In this document: one piece after another, positions 1 to 8,236 of the stretch
Position numbering within the stretch: position 1 is the first letter of the stretch
Layout of the letters: each line of letters starts with the position of its first letter
From: JAYRWN01 sp041917975
GTDB lineage: Bacteria; Bacteroidota; Bacteroidia; Chitinophagales; Saprospiraceae
NCBI GenBank assembly: GCA_041917975.1
Contig: JAYRWN010000374.1
Span: forward strand, 1-36,926
DNA length: 36,926 bases
Direction of reading: 5' to 3'
Notes under the pieces: generated by a model
What the model was told of the DNA's origin: nothing
Seen by the model: the letters and a program-made list of their open reading frames with translations, nothing else
Databases searched by the model: none
Made by a program: the position numbers and the translations under genes

Positions 1-9
1 CTGAACGTA

Positions 10-708
10 ATGAAAAAGTCAATTTTATTTTTATCCTCTTTTTGTTGTTTTTTGTTAATTATTACCTCCTGGACCAGTCCTGATCAAATTAACATCCATT
101 GGTTCGGCCACATCAGTCGCTCGGAGAATCCGGGAAAAATCATGGTTTACGATGATGATGGGAACAATCCGCTGACACTCAAGCAGGGCACCGAGCATTC
201 GCTGGGCCAGCCACGCCTGTTTTATGTTGATGGAGCCATGATGGACCTGAACCGTCCGGAAACGGTAATGCTGGCCATACTGGATGAAGTTATTACACCG
301 ACCGGTAAAACCATCCTGGAAGGTCATGTGTTGCTTCCGGCTAATTATCTGGGTGAAAAAATCATGCAGGAGGTCCAACATGCGGAGCCCACAGATGAAC
401 CTAACCTGATTCGTAAGACCTCCGCGCTGTCTGCAGGTGCTATAACCATCAAAAGGCCTGACGCGGATGATTATGTTACCACCAATTATCTGCAATTTAA
501 TTATTCCGATGAACGGCAACAACAAGGTATTTTGTTCCACAATGCTTTGGCGAATCCTCTGGAGGGCGGTGAATTTGCCTACATGATCAACACGGTTGCA
601 CTACGGGTAACTCCAGCGGATCAACCGGCCAAATATCTTGACTTGCCCATCTTACATTCCTGTGTTCGTAAAAAAGATTATGTGCAAAATCACCGTACAG
701 CTAATTAA
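10..708 (+). CDS. Secreted protein of unknown function
   Basis: Encodes 232 residues starting with a clear signal peptide: two lysines, then a hydrophobic stretch to about residue 22, ending near TSWTS. The mature part is polar and probably beta-rich, with an acidic YDDDGNN patch around residues 47-53 and no motif I recognise. ATG at 10 is the first start in the window; only nine bases lie upstream, so the promoter and any operon partner are outside. The last 8 bases overlap, tail to tail, the end of the CHAT gene on the other strand. It is probably exported to the periplasm or cell surface. The function is unknown and I do not assign a family. Confidence 0.75.
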   Translation: MKKSILFLSSFCCFLLIITSWTSPDQINIHWFGHISRSENPGKIMVYDDDGNNPLTLKQGTEHSLGQPRLFYVDGAMMDLNRPETVMLAILDEVITPTGKTILEGHVLLPANYLGEKIMQEVQHAEPTDEPNLIRKTSALSAGAITIKRPDADDYVTTNYLQFNYSDERQQQGILFHNALANPLEGGEFAYMINTVALRVTPADQPAKYLDLPILHSCVRKKDYVQNHRTAN

Positions 709-3430
709 GATACAAAGCGTACTCGTATGACAGATGCAGGTCAGACAATTTTAGAGTAGCATTTTGCCTGAACAAGCGGGGCAATAGTTTAGCCGCCCGA
801 TGGTCCGGTACATCCTGATATGTACAAATGACATTTTGTGCTCCTTTAAGCAGGAAAGCCTGTGCTAAACTAGCCATTCCTTCACCGCGGTTTATCAAAC
901 CCTGCTGACTCTGACATAAATTAAGAATAACCAGTCTGGCCTGCACTGGTTGTGCGAGTAAGTCATAATAATTGAGCAGTTTATCTCTGAAGCGGATGCC
1001 GGAGGAGTTTAACGAGCCTTGATAACCCTGCCCGTGCAGAGAAAAGATCAAAATATCCTGGCCCTTGGTATGGTTGTGAAAGTTATCTGTCGTGGCCTCC
1101 GGACCAAAAAACACGTTAGCCGAGGACCCAAACCATTTTTGCACCAAACGGCCTTCCGTATAACTGTAAGGTAAATCGGACTCACCTTTAGCAGCATTTA
1201 CAAAAGCGGTAACGCGCAGAGGTGGAGTGATCATGTCCTCCCCGCGATGATATTCCAATAAATTATTTAACAGATGGGCATAGGCGATGCTGGTGGTTTT
1301 AGACCAGGTAGGCCAATCTTCAACGGTGGCAAAGACGCCCGGTTTGGAAATAAATAATCCATGAAAAGGGATATTTTCTAACGAGGCATCCGCCATAATA
1401 ATCAAACGCCTGGGTAGGGTCTGCGGCCATATCGGCCGGAATAAATGACGAAAAATGTTTTGCGATAAGCGGAACAATTCCGGTGATGAGCGTGGGTCTG
1501 AATCAAAAAGCAGATTGGCAAAAGCCCGGATACTATCCACTACCTGCAAACTGTCGGCGAAAAGATAAGGTGTCAACCCGGCCGCATCATAATGAAAAAT
1601 AATCAACCCCCCGTCCCGGCTGGCGGATAAAGCAACAATGTGCGTATTTTCCTGCTGACACCAGGTAGCAACCTCACTTAGCGAAGGCGTATTTTTTCGA
1701 AAATACGTTTGATAGAGATTGGGATTGCTTCGCAATAAAGATTCGCGAATAGCATTACGGCTTTGGATCAGGGCCTTTAAGGTGCGGTGGTTTAAATTAC
1801 GAGTATTAACCTGAATGCTGTCTGACAATAACATTTCCTGCTCTAATAATTTAAAGTCTTCCGGTGAGGTAATGCTTTGAATTTTCTTCCGGTTTATCTG
1901 GCGATACAATCGTCGGGCACGCAATTCATCCATGAGGCGGTGCGCCAGATGTAAATATGGCCGTTCACCGGTAAGTTGATGCAAACGCACCAATTGATTG
2001 ATTCCGGTTATATATTCCTGATGCAAAATATCCAATGCATGAAATTCATCGGCATCATCAGAAAAATGGTAACACGTAGTCACCATCGAATCCAAATACC
2101 GGTAATAAGCAAATCCCAATCTGGCAAAATCAGTGGCTTTCCCTGGTTTTTTAATAGAGTATTCACACAAGATTTTGGCTTTTAGCCCACCGAATAAAAG
2201 GACATTTTCATCAATATAAGTCGGCAATTCGGAGGGTAAGGCTAGCGGATCGGACATCGGGGTAAAAACCGGAGAAATTGAACGCAACGCCTGTTGAATG
2301 AAGTTTAAAGCGGAGTCCAATTCGCTAACAGCCAAAAAATATTTGGCCAATTCGTACTGGAGATAAGCTCTGCGTTGCGGATAAGCGATCGGCATATTTT
2401 CCAGGATCAGGCCGGCGTAATATTGAGCAGAATCGGGAATCTGGAGGCCTAAAAAATTACGCATCAGACGCACATAAACATCCAGAGTTTGATTGAGCGT
2501 GTTGGTGAGTGCCAGGCAATCCCGGAAATAAGCATCAGCAGCCACATATTTACGTTCTAACATCAGATTTGAGCCAGCGATTAATCTGCAGCGGAACATT
2601 AAGGACCGGTTCTGGAGTTCATCAGCTATGCAGTAAGCGGAGTCCGCATGGATCTGAACCAGATCATTTTTTTGTAAATACAAATAATTTAAAGTCATTT
2701 CACTGTGCGCAAATCCGGTTAACAGTTTATCACTAACCCGTAACAGAGGAATGGCTTGCTGTAAATAGGCAATGGAAAGGTCATTCTCGGATTGGTGGCG
2801 CTTCACCACTCCGGCATAATAATATAATTGACCCAAACGCAAAGTATCTGAAAGGCCTAGACGTTCACTAACGTCTAGATTAATTTGAATCAAACTATCG
2901 GCAAGCTGATAATCCTGGATTTGATTTATGGTGCGCTCAATGACCTCATGACGTTGTTGCCAGAGTGACGGATGATGGGGTGAAAAAATAATGGCCGTTT
3001 CTCTCAACGTCGCCAAATCAGCCTGTTTAGTTCGCTCTGATTCTCCTAGGGCGGCATAATTTTTCGCCGCCAAAGTATAAAAATGGCGCCGCAAGTCCGG
3101 GCAAAATTGGTCCACCTGTTCTCTCAAACGACTGGTCAAATTAAGCAGGTATTTTTTATCCATTGAGGGATAAAACTTTAAACGCAACACGTTCAACCAA
3201 AAGGTTTCTTCGGCAGGCAGATGATTTAAAAGCAGAGAATCCACCCACTTGGCCTGAATACTGTCCGGCCAACTCAACAAATCTGGCCAGGGTGAAGACC
3301 AGGTAAATTCTGTAGATATTGACGGTATGGGGAGGCTTGGTACATCAGGTTGCTCAATTTGACGGCAAGCGATCAGGCCAAGGTTTAGCAACCACATTAA
3401 GGAGGATATGTACAGGCAGTACGTATTCAA
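701..3430 (-). CDS. TPR-repeat CHAT-domain lipoprotein (putative caspase-like peptidase)
   Basis: 909 residues. The N-terminus has a hydrophobic stretch ending in LIAC near residue 22, a good lipobox, so a lipid-anchored envelope protein is expected. Residues of about 60-460 are helical and TPR-like (for example the LGQLYYYAGVV and YELAKYFLAVSELDSALNF segments). The C-terminal 300 residues match the CHAT fold (Caspase HetF Associated with TPRs): LIIMADASLENIPFHGLF, then IFSLHGQG with the presumed catalytic His near 799, then VILNLCQS with the presumed Cys near 839, then the typical AFLLKGAQNVI strand. The His-Cys dyad is therefore intact. The start is TTG; the next in-frame ATG (3397) would leave a very short signal peptide. 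CHAT peptidases include HetF and the protease of type III-E CRISPR, but many Bacteroidota members have no known substrate. No obvious partner gene is co-transcribed. Confidence 0.88.
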   Translation of the reverse strand: MNTYCLYISSLMWLLNLGLIACRQIEQPDVPSLPIPSISTEFTWSSPWPDLLSWPDSIQAKWVDSLLLNHLPAEETFWLNVLRLKFYPSMDKKYLLNLTSRLREQVDQFCPDLRRHFYTLAAKNYAALGESERTKQADLATLRETAIIFSPHHPSLWQQRHEVIERTINQIQDYQLADSLIQINLDVSERLGLSDTLRLGQLYYYAGVVKRHQSENDLSIAYLQQAIPLLRVSDKLLTGFAHSEMTLNYLYLQKNDLVQIHADSAYCIADELQNRSLMFRCRLIAGSNLMLERKYVAADAYFRDCLALTNTLNQTLDVYVRLMRNFLGLQIPDSAQYYAGLILENMPIAYPQRRAYLQYELAKYFLAVSELDSALNFIQQALRSISPVFTPMSDPLALPSELPTYIDENVLLFGGLKAKILCEYSIKKPGKATDFARLGFAYYRYLDSMVTTCYHFSDDADEFHALDILHQEYITGINQLVRLHQLTGERPYLHLAHRLMDELRARRLYRQINRKKIQSITSPEDFKLLEQEMLLSDSIQVNTRNLNHRTLKALIQSRNAIRESLLRSNPNLYQTYFRKNTPSLSEVATWCQQENTHIVALSASRDGGLIIFHYDAAGLTPYLFADSLQVVDSIRAFANLLFDSDPRSSPELFRLSQNIFRHLFRPIWPQTLPRRLIIMADASLENIPFHGLFISKPGVFATVEDWPTWSKTTSIAYAHLLNNLLEYHRGEDMITPPLRVTAFVNAAKGESDLPYSYTEGRLVQKWFGSSANVFFGPEATTDNFHNHTKGQDILIFSLHGQGYQGSLNSSGIRFRDKLLNYYDLLAQPVQARLVILNLCQSQQGLINRGEGMASLAQAFLLKGAQNVICTYQDVPDHRAAKLLPRLFRQNATLKLSDLHLSYEYALYLN

Positions 3431-3530
3431 AGTCAGCAGTATGAGCCTGCTAATATAGGCACTTACGTAAGCTGTTGCACAAATAAATACTTATAATTTT
3501 ATTAAAAATTTATATATATTTGATTTATAA

Positions 3531-3758
3531 ACAGTTAAACATTTATTTTATTGTTTCTGTGGTCCTTGGAACATTCGGACATTTGTTTCAATTGTGTGCC
3601 TAGTTGAAGCCCTATTTACAACAGCGTTTCTTCACCCCGGCTCTTCGACACAAAAAATATTTACCGCAAAGGATCATTACTTTAATCCATTTGATCAGGA
3701 AGCCTGGCAGGACTTACCTCCTGAGGACAAAGGGTACAACACGTTAATCTGGAAATAA
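3531..3758 (+). pseudogene. Possible remnant of a coding region without a start codon
   Basis: An open frame of 75 codons runs from just after a TAA (3528-3530) to a TAA at 3756-3758. It has no ATG. The second half reads like real protein, including STQKIFTAKDHYFNPF and later GYNTLIWK. The first half is less convincing. It may be the 3' end of a decayed gene left in the accessory segment. I recognise no family, and a chance open frame is possible. From 3759 to about 3934 I see only AT-rich sequence without features. Confidence 0.3.
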
Positions 3759-3934
3759 AATGATATGATTATCCGCGATCATACCTAATTTTCAGTGTGA
3801 TTGGAGTACACCATTTCTTAACTTTAATAAGATAATACTCAAGTTCTTCAAGAATTTTTTTAAAGCAATGATGACCTTATCCATCTTAGTTAAAAAGTCT
3901 TCAAAAATCCGTGAAAAACAAACTACTGTTTGAA

Positions 3935-4288
3935 CCTAAACTCAGCCTAACAGAAATCTATAAATTGTATTAAAATGGTCTTAATTAAGAAAATTTGCAT
4001 TGGCAAGTTTATTTTGTATAGGATTTTTGGATATTTTTTGACGTTAAGAAATGGATAAAGGCGTGACTATCATGCCTGCCGAGCAAGTTTCGGCGCAGGC
4101 AGGCAGGTTAGTACTTTTGTGCAAGTCGCAGCGCAGCGGAGATTTCGCCAGGCGGGAACAAAGGACGAAAGGCAAAATCGAAGTGATACTGCCGTACCAT
4201 CAAAAAGATAAAGTTATAGCAAAGACAACTGACTACAACTTTGGGCTAAGCAATTTTTGCCACTTTCAGGACATTCATAAAATTTAAA
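3935..4288 (+). repeat. Left copy of a diverged direct repeat bracketing the NMO-like gene
   Basis: This stretch matches 6396-6683 in the same orientation by eye over nearly its whole length. Shared blocks include TGTATTAAAATG, AGAAATGGAT, AAAGGCAAAATCG, GGGCTAAGCA and GGACATTCATAAAA. The left copy carries about 70 extra bases, including a GC-rich hairpin. Both copies contain an open frame giving related peptides (RTKGKI..., LP.HQ, DYN.GLS, DIHK), so the unit could be a degenerate small gene or a noncoding repeat that happens to be open. The two copies flank a single gene. Confidence 0.8.
4075..4107. repeat. GC-rich palindromic element inside the left repeat
   Basis: CCTGCCGA (4075-4082) pairs with TCGG (4090-4093) plus CAGG (4096-4099) around a 7-base loop with a 2-base bulge, followed by another CAGG unit. 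It stands out from the AT-rich surroundings and is absent from the matching place in the right repeat copy. This suggests a small palindromic insertion of the REP-like kind. Confidence 0.55.
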
Positions 4289-4364
4289 TATATCCATACC
4301 AATTTAATCTAAAAATAATAAATTTGAGTAATTTTATAAAATATTAAAACTAGTATATAAAATC

Positions 4365-6152
4365 ATGTCTGAACATACTTTTCATATTCCGGTAATGGGT
4401 TTGGGTTTTACTATTGATACTCCCATAAAAGTTGCTCGATTTGGAATTTCATCCGTTGTTTCAATCATGCACGATTCTCTGCTAGAACAAATGCGTAAAT
4501 TTTATTGCAGGCAAGCCGGCGAAGAATACATTGCCATCCCGAACGACGTTAAACTCAGAGCAAAAAGGATTACCGCATATCTTGATTTAATGAATCGGAT
4601 TATTATCGGACAAGTCGAAAAAATGAAAACAGAGCCCTTTGAAGAAGGTCAAGATATTGTAAAATATTTTTGCCTTCTTCCTGACAAATCACCGACAAAG
4701 GAACTTTATTTGAAAATGCTAAACATGGGAACATTGGAAAAAAATAAAGTTCAAATAGAACTGCGTAAAAAAATTATCGCTGGCTCTATTGATGTTAATA
4801 TTATGACCAAGGTTGATAATATTAATTATTCTAAAGATGGCATGCCTCTACCAATCGAATATTCTGATGCAATTTCTGCACTTCGTGGATTCTCTGATAG
4901 TTTACTTAATTCTTCTATAATTTTTTCAGCAGGACTAAATCCAAGACTATTTTCTTTTCTTGAGTATATTCCTGATTTTTATCCAGATTCACAAGGGAAT
5001 ATTAAAAAAAGGATTATACTTAAAGTGAGTGACTACCGTTCCGCATTAATCCAAGGAAAATATCTGGCGAAAAAGGGGTTATGGATATATGAATTTCGGA
5101 TAGAATCCGGGCTAAACTGCGGGGGGCATGCTTTTCCCACGGAAGGGTATCTGTTAGGGCCTATTTTACAGGAATTCAAACATAAAAAACAGGAATTGAA
5201 TGAAGAACTTCTGCAATTGTGCAACTTAGCTTTGCAAAGAAAAAATCGTCCCACAATTAAGGAAACGTCTGAAATACGTATTACCGCACAAGGTGGTATA
5301 GGCACTGCGAATGAAGATAAATTTCTTAGAGAATATTATCAACTTGATGGCACTGGTTGGGGTAGTCCATTTTTACTTGTCCCTGAAGCAACAAATGTAG
5401 ATACAGCTACACTTATGAGCTTGATTACTGCAAAAAAAGAGGATTATTACCTAAGCAGTTCTTCACCTTTAGGTGTCCCTTTTAACAATTTTATTAAAAG
5501 TACTTCAGAAGATCAAAGAAAAGAACGCATTCAAAAAAACAGGCCTGGTAGTCCTTGCTACATGAAGTATCTCACTTTTAATACTGAATTTACAGAAAGA
5601 CCCATTTGTACTGCGTCCAGAGAATACCAAGACAAAAAAATTAAAGCAATTCAAGCTTCCAACCAAAAGGAAAATGAAAAAGTAAAATTACTGGAAGAAG
5701 TTACCTCAAAAGATTGCCTCTGCGAAGGATTGTCAGTGACTGCGCTGCTTAATAATAATATTCCCGTACCACACCGCCTTAATGCTGTAACTATCTGCCC
5801 CGGACCAAATCTTGCCTACTTTTCAAAAATTCTTTCTATAACTGAAATTATTGGTCATATCTACGGCAGATTAAATGCGCTGAACGATTTATATCGCCCT
5901 CACATCTTTGTTAATGAACTTAAAATGTATATTGATTATCTCAAAAAAGATATATTAAAAAACCTGACCACATTGAATGAAAAGAAGAAGAATTATTTTT
6001 ACAATTTCAAATCAAATCTACTGGAAGGTATTGATTACTATTTAAGACTTGTCTCTTCTATTACTGAATCTGATGAATTTAAAAAAATTATGACAGAAGA
6101 GTTAAAAATATTAAAAGCAGAATTGATCTTTTCGACCAAAGAATTTGAATAA
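4365..6152 (+). CDS. Nitronate monooxygenase-like flavin TIM-barrel protein with cysteine-bearing C-terminal half
   Basis: 595 residues, cytosolic, no signal peptide. The first 350 residues carry the marks of the nitronate monooxygenase / 2-nitropropane dioxygenase FMN barrel: an N-terminal PVMGLGFTIDTP segment, NCGGHAF (251-257) in place of the family's EAGGH motif, ITAQGGIGTA (306-315) as the phosphate-binding loop, and GWGSPFLLVPEAT (331-343). The rest is longer than usual for the family and contains Cys398, Cys415, Cys451, Cys453 and Cys478 (SPCY, PICTAS, DCLCEG, TICPGP), a pattern that could bind a metal or Fe-S cluster. A lysine-rich helical tail ends the protein. ATG at 4365 lies just after an AT-rich leader. 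Codon use is AT-rich compared with the flanking genes, and the gene stands alone between two direct repeats, which suggests acquisition. Family assignment is by motif; substrate unknown. Confidence 0.7.
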   Translation: MSEHTFHIPVMGLGFTIDTPIKVARFGISSVVSIMHDSLLEQMRKFYCRQAGEEYIAIPNDVKLRAKRITAYLDLMNRIIIGQVEKMKTEPFEEGQDIVKYFCLLPDKSPTKELYLKMLNMGTLEKNKVQIELRKKIIAGSIDVNIMTKVDNINYSKDGMPLPIEYSDAISALRGFSDSLLNSSIIFSAGLNPRLFSFLEYIPDFYPDSQGNIKKRIILKVSDYRSALIQGKYLAKKGLWIYEFRIESGLNCGGHAFPTEGYLLGPILQEFKHKKQELNEELLQLCNLALQRKNRPTIKETSEIRITAQGGIGTANEDKFLREYYQLDGTGWGSPFLLVPEATNVDTATLMSLITAKKEDYYLSSSSPLGVPFNNFIKSTSEDQRKERIQKNRPGSPCYMKYLTFNTEFTERPICTASREYQDKKIKAIQASNQKENEKVKLLEEVTSKDCLCEGLSVTALLNNNIPVPHRLNAVTICPGPNLAYFSKILSITEIIGHIYGRLNALNDLYRPHIFVNELKMYIDYLKKDILKNLTTLNEKKKNYFYNFKSNLLEGIDYYLRLVSSITESDEFKKIMTEELKILKAELIFSTKEFE

Positions 6153-6395
6153 TACACCTGTTTTCCGGCTGCTGAATAGGGCGTAAGTTCCCCCTTATCG
6201 ACACAAAAAGATATGCCCCTTTAGAGGTTTGAAGCATGAAGGATATGCTTACCTCCACCAGAAACTTATGATCCAGGTAGGGCTATAAAGTGGTGAGGCG
6301 TTTGAAATTATATCTTCCTGCAATGTGATTTAACATGTATTATAACAGCAGTAATAAAATACACCTAATAAAAAGACTAAACTGACCATGTTAAA

Positions 6396-6683
6396 TCTTA
6401 AACTAACGTAGCCTAAAAGGAATCTGTATTTTGTATTAAAATGTTCTTAACCAAGGAGATATGCTTTAACGAGTTTATTTTTTTTAGAATTTTCGGATGT
6501 TTTTTAGTGTGCAGAAATGGATGAAGTCTGGACTTTCCTGCCTGACGGGGACAAAAGGACAAAAGGCAAAATCGCAGTGAGACTGCCGGACCATCAAAGA
6601 GTTAAAGTTACAGAAAGGACATTTGACTATAACTTAGGGCTAAGCATTTTGGGTAGTTTTCCGGACATTCATAAAAAATTATT
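6396..6683 (+). repeat. Right copy of the diverged direct repeat
   Basis: Matches 3935-4288 in the same orientation, roughly three bases in four by eye, without the hairpin insertion. It ends about 37 bases before the fumC stop codon, so it lies between the accessory gene and the core chromosome. Its open frame runs on past the point where the left copy stops and into fumC antisense, which argues against a conserved protein. The stretch 6153-6395 between the NMO-like gene and this repeat shows no gene I can support. Confidence 0.78.
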
Positions 6684-6719
6684 TATGAGACTTATTATTC
6701 CAGGCGATATGCGTTACAA

Positions 6720-8114
6720 TTATCTCAAACTGCCTACCATGTCCGCTGGTTTTACCCAGGCATCAAATTCCTTTTCGGTCAGGTAGCCGAGTTCCACCCC
6801 GGCTTGTTTCAGTGTTTTATTCTCTTTATGCGCTTTCTTGGCAATGTCGGCCGCTTTATCGTACCCAATTTTGGTATTTAAGGCGGTTACCAACATCAGG
6901 GAATTGTTTAAATTATCTTTAATGCGGGCTTCATTGGCTTCCAAACCGACGATGCAATGCTCATTAAACGAATCGCAGGCATCGGCTATCAGACGTGCGG
7001 ACATGAGAAAATTAAAGATAATCACGGGTTTAAACACATTGAGTTGGAAGTGCCCCTGCATACCACCGATATTGATGGCTACATCGTTACCCATAACCTG
7101 AGCCATAGCCATGGTCAGTGCTTCAGATTGGGTTGGGTTAACTTTACCGGGCATAATTGAAGATCCGGGTTCATTACTGGGAATGATGATCTCGCCGATG
7201 CCACAGCGAGGTCCGGAGGCCAACAAACGGATGTCGTTGCCTATTTTCATCAATGCTACTGCGACTGTCTTCAGTGCACCATGTGCTTCAACGATGGCGT
7301 CATGCGTAGCCAGCGCTTCAAATTTATTGGGGGCCGTTTTAAAAGGAAGACGCGATATAGCGGCTATTTTTTCAGCGACTAATTTTGCATAGCCCGGTGG
7401 TGTATTTAGTCCGGTACCCACGGCGGTGCCTCCCAAAGCCAGTTCTCCTAAGTGAGCATAAGTATGGGTGATCGCTTTAATGCCATGTTCTATTTGGGCG
7501 GCAAACCCGGATAATTCCTGGCCCAGAGTCAGCGGTGTAGCATCCATAAGGTGGGTGCGTCCTATTTTTACTACTTTTTTATACGCTTTGGATTTTTCTG
7601 CAAATGTGGCATGTAATTTCTGTAATGCGGGGATGGTGTGACTGGCTAATATCGTGTAAGCTGCGATATTCATGGCCGTGGGAAAGGTGTCGTTAGACGA
7701 CTGAGATTTATTAACGTCATCGTTAGGGTGTAAAATCTTTTTCGCATCGTCTAATTTTCCTCCTTCCAGGACATGAGCACGATTGGCGATGACCTCATTG
7801 ACGTTCATATTACTTTGTGTACCCGAACCGGTTTGCCATACAACCAGAGGAAATTGATCATCCAGCTTACCTTCCAGAATTTCATCACTGACGCGCTGGA
7901 TGAGCCGGGACTTATTTTTAGGCAAAACACCCAGGTCTTCATTGGCTTGAGCGGAAGCCTTTTTGACAATAGCAAAAGCATCGATGACTTCTTTCGGCAT
8001 CAGATGACCGCCAATTTTAAAATTATCCTTGCTGCGCTGGGTTTGTGCTCCCCAATATTTATCAGCCGGCACATCCACGTAGCCTAAGCTGTCTTTTTCT
8101 TTACGGTATGACAT
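6720..8114 (-). CDS. fumC: Fumarate hydratase class II
   Basis: 464 residues, the normal length for this iron-independent fumarase, which interconverts fumarate and L-malate in the TCA cycle as a cytosolic homotetramer. The N-terminal DSLGYVDVPADKYWGAQTQR is typical of the family. The substrate-site region GSGTQSNMNVNEV is at 96-108, the catalytic His is in GRTHLMDATP (His188), and the superfamily signature GSSIMPGKVNP is at 317-327 with the catalytic serine loop. Nothing is truncated. Aspartate ammonia-lyase is the closest alternative, but the HPNDDVNKSQSSNDTFPTAM stretch and the length fit FumC. It is transcribed in the same direction as the PBP gene 122 bases upstream but is probably separate, given the hairpin between them. 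Confidence 0.95.
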   Translation of the reverse strand: MSYRKEKDSLGYVDVPADKYWGAQTQRSKDNFKIGGHLMPKEVIDAFAIVKKASAQANEDLGVLPKNKSRLIQRVSDEILEGKLDDQFPLVVWQTGSGTQSNMNVNEVIANRAHVLEGGKLDDAKKILHPNDDVNKSQSSNDTFPTAMNIAAYTILASHTIPALQKLHATFAEKSKAYKKVVKIGRTHLMDATPLTLGQELSGFAAQIEHGIKAITHTYAHLGELALGGTAVGTGLNTPPGYAKLVAEKIAAISRLPFKTAPNKFEALATHDAIVEAHGALKTVAVALMKIGNDIRLLASGPRCGIGEIIIPSNEPGSSIMPGKVNPTQSEALTMAMAQVMGNDVAINIGGMQGHFQLNVFKPVIIFNFLMSARLIADACDSFNEHCIVGLEANEARIKDNLNNSLMLVTALNTKIGYDKAADIAKKAHKENKTLKQAGVELGYLTEKEFDAWVKPADMVGSLR

Positions 8115-8203
8115 GACCTAATACACCTTTTATTATTTAATATTACTATGCATGTTTTGAACAGACTCCTGATCATAAAGTTGCAACCATAAACCAAGAA
8201 GTC

Positions 8204-8221
8204 GTATGACTTTTGTCATAC
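8204..8221. terminator. Possible hairpin terminator downstream of the PBP gene
   Basis: GTATGAC-TTTT-GTCATAC forms a perfect 7-bp stem with a 4-base loop, 16 bases past the stop of the class A PBP read on the minus strand. There is no T-run after it, so termination is uncertain. It could also be a protein-binding site in the fumC upstream region. Confidence 0.35.
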
Positions 8222-8236
8222 CCTATTGATTATAAA

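Noticed and set aside
55..540. 161-codon minus-strand frame antisense to the first secreted protein
   Set aside because: It lies wholly within a plus-strand gene with a clear signal peptide and shows no domain or signal of its own.
3636..3660. Short match TCGACACAAAAA between 3645 and about 6203, possible further repeat
   Set aside because: Only about 12 bases match, outside the main repeat and at a different distance from it; likely coincidence.
3935..6683. Integron-type cassette with attC sites
   Set aside because: The repeats lack the short paired core sites of attC, and no integrase is present in the window.
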